From contig CALFMA010000143.1 of the NCBI GenBank assembly GCA_937880065.1, forward strand, positions 1 through 6,500: 6,500 nucleotides of DNA. Direction: 5' to 3'. The position numbers were made by a program, and so were the translations under genes. The stretch comes from an uncultured Ruminococcus sp. (GTDB lineage: Bacteria; Bacillota_A; Clostridia; Oscillospirales; Ruminococcaceae). The notes under the pieces are model-generated. The model worked only from the letters and a program-made list of their open reading frames with translations, did not search any database and was not told the origin of the DNA. Of this stretch, positions 6,010 through 6,500 are shown piece after piece (positions within the stretch are counted from its first letter, which is position 1; every line of letters begins with the position of its first letter).

Positions 6010-6040
6010 AATCAGCAATGCAAAAGCTGCACAGCCGATT
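6010..6040 (-). terminator. Stem-loop abutting the pgi stop codon, possible weak terminator
   Basis: On the minus strand the 31 bases immediately after the pgi TAA fold into a 12-position stem (AATCGGC pairing with GCTGATT, then a T-T mismatch, then GTGC pairing with GCAT) with a 7-base loop. Only three T in a row close the stem, followed by GTGGG, so termination would be inefficient. It may instead define a processed or stabilised 3' end for pgi. Confidence 0.4.
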
Positions 6041-6500
6041 TTAGCCTAATTTAGCCTCTAATTCAGCCTTTGCACCCTCATAGCCGGGCTTGCCGAGGAG
6101 AGCGAACATATTTGACTTGTAGCTCTCAACACCGGGCTGATTGAAAGGATTAACGCCGAGAACATAACCTGAAACAGCGCAAGCCTTCTCGAAGAAGTAA
6201 ATCATATATCCAACGCTTTCCTCAGTTGTATCAGCAAGCTCAAGAATCATATTTGGAACGCCGCCCTCTGTGTGAGCAAGAACTGTACCCTCGAACGCCT
6301 TGCGGTTTACTACGGACATATTCTGGTTTGTGAGGAAGTTAAGACCGTCAAGATTTTCCTCGTCAGCTTCAAGGAAAAGGTCCTGCTTGGGAGTCTTGAT
6401 ATCAACAACGGTTTCAAACATAATTCTTGCGCCGTCCTTTGTAATATAGCCATCTTTCATCAAAGAAACAACCATCAAAATTTTACCTTGCTCTATTCCT
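6041..6500 (-). CDS. pgi: Glucose-6-phosphate isomerase, C-terminal part (5' end beyond window)
   Basis: Pgi interconverts glucose-6-phosphate and fructose-6-phosphate in glycolysis. The frame is open to the window edge (no stop from 6043 to 6499), so the start lies outside or is uncertain. Family blocks are clear: [59 protein letters not shown] and [20 protein letters not shown], which holds the conserved catalytic-region Lys of the GVE(A/S)YK motif. The protein ends normally near ELEAKLG. One oddity: just before [10 protein letters not shown], Pgi proteins have a block like STDLHSLGQYIQ, but here codons at 6437-6499 read [21 protein letters not shown], with little resemblance. In-frame TTG (6476-6478) and ATG (6473-6475, 6458-6460) codons are available if this is a separate short gene. 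The C-terminal assignment is firm; whether the gene is intact is open. Confidence 0.9.
   Translation of the reverse strand, partial: GIEQGKILMVVSLMKDGYITKDGARIMFETVVDIKTPKQDLFLEADEENLDGLNFLTNQNMSVVNRKAFEGTVLAHTEGGVPNMILELADTTEESVGYMIYFFEKACAVSGYVLGVNPFNQPGVESYKSNMFALLGKPGYEGAKAELEAKLG

Noticed and set aside
1..6500. tRNA, rRNA, CRISPR array, insertion sequence, prophage or defence genes
   Set aside because: I saw no repeat-spacer pattern, no transposase or integrase motif and no tRNA-like cloverleaf on either strand; the gene content is core housekeeping.

Overview
The window looks like chromosomal core DNA from a Gram-positive anaerobe of the class Clostridia, most likely a Ruminococcus-like member of the Oscillospiraceae. 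That placement is an inference from moderate, slightly AT-rich composition, strong AGGAGG-type ribosome binding sites, a four-cysteine L32 protein, and the gene order DUF512 radical-SAM protein - der - plsY - gpsA, which is typical of Clostridia. Every gene I can support lies on the minus strand, so transcription runs from high to low coordinates. No rRNA, tRNA, CRISPR array, insertion sequence or prophage is visible, and no gene-free stretch exceeds 300 bases.

In the direction of transcription, the window opens with the 3' part of pgi (glucose-6-phosphate isomerase, cut by the window edge). A structured 134-base intergenic region and a 135-residue P-loop protein of unknown function follow. 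A consensus sigma-A promoter at 5436-5464, with a 9-bp inverted repeat around its -35 box, then drives a DUF177/YceD protein and rpmF (ribosomal protein L32). An intrinsic terminator at 4690-4720 closes this small ribosome-related unit.

Below the terminator is a tightly packed run: a DUF512 radical-SAM/PDZ protein with a TTG start, der (ribosome-assembly GTPase), plsY (glycerol-3-phosphate acyltransferase), gpsA (glycerol-3-phosphate dehydrogenase), and the N-terminal part of an asparagine-synthetase-like protein that runs off the left edge. Gaps are -1 to 35 bases and each gene has its own Shine-Dalgarno, so co-transcription is likely. GpsA makes sn-glycerol-3-phosphate and PlsY acylates it, so these two neighbours perform consecutive steps of phospholipid synthesis. 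Der, L32 and YceD all concern the large ribosomal subunit.

Most of the window is ordinary housekeeping DNA and I see no clear new multi-gene system. Points worth a second look are: the asparagine-synthetase-like protein, which starts without the catalytic cysteine and lacks other glutamine-site residues; the pgi reading frame, which loses similarity to Pgi abruptly near the window edge; the dyad around the YceD promoter; the terminator placed ahead of the DUF512-der-plsY-gpsA run with no convincing promoter after it; and two uncharacterised proteins (P-loop and DUF512).
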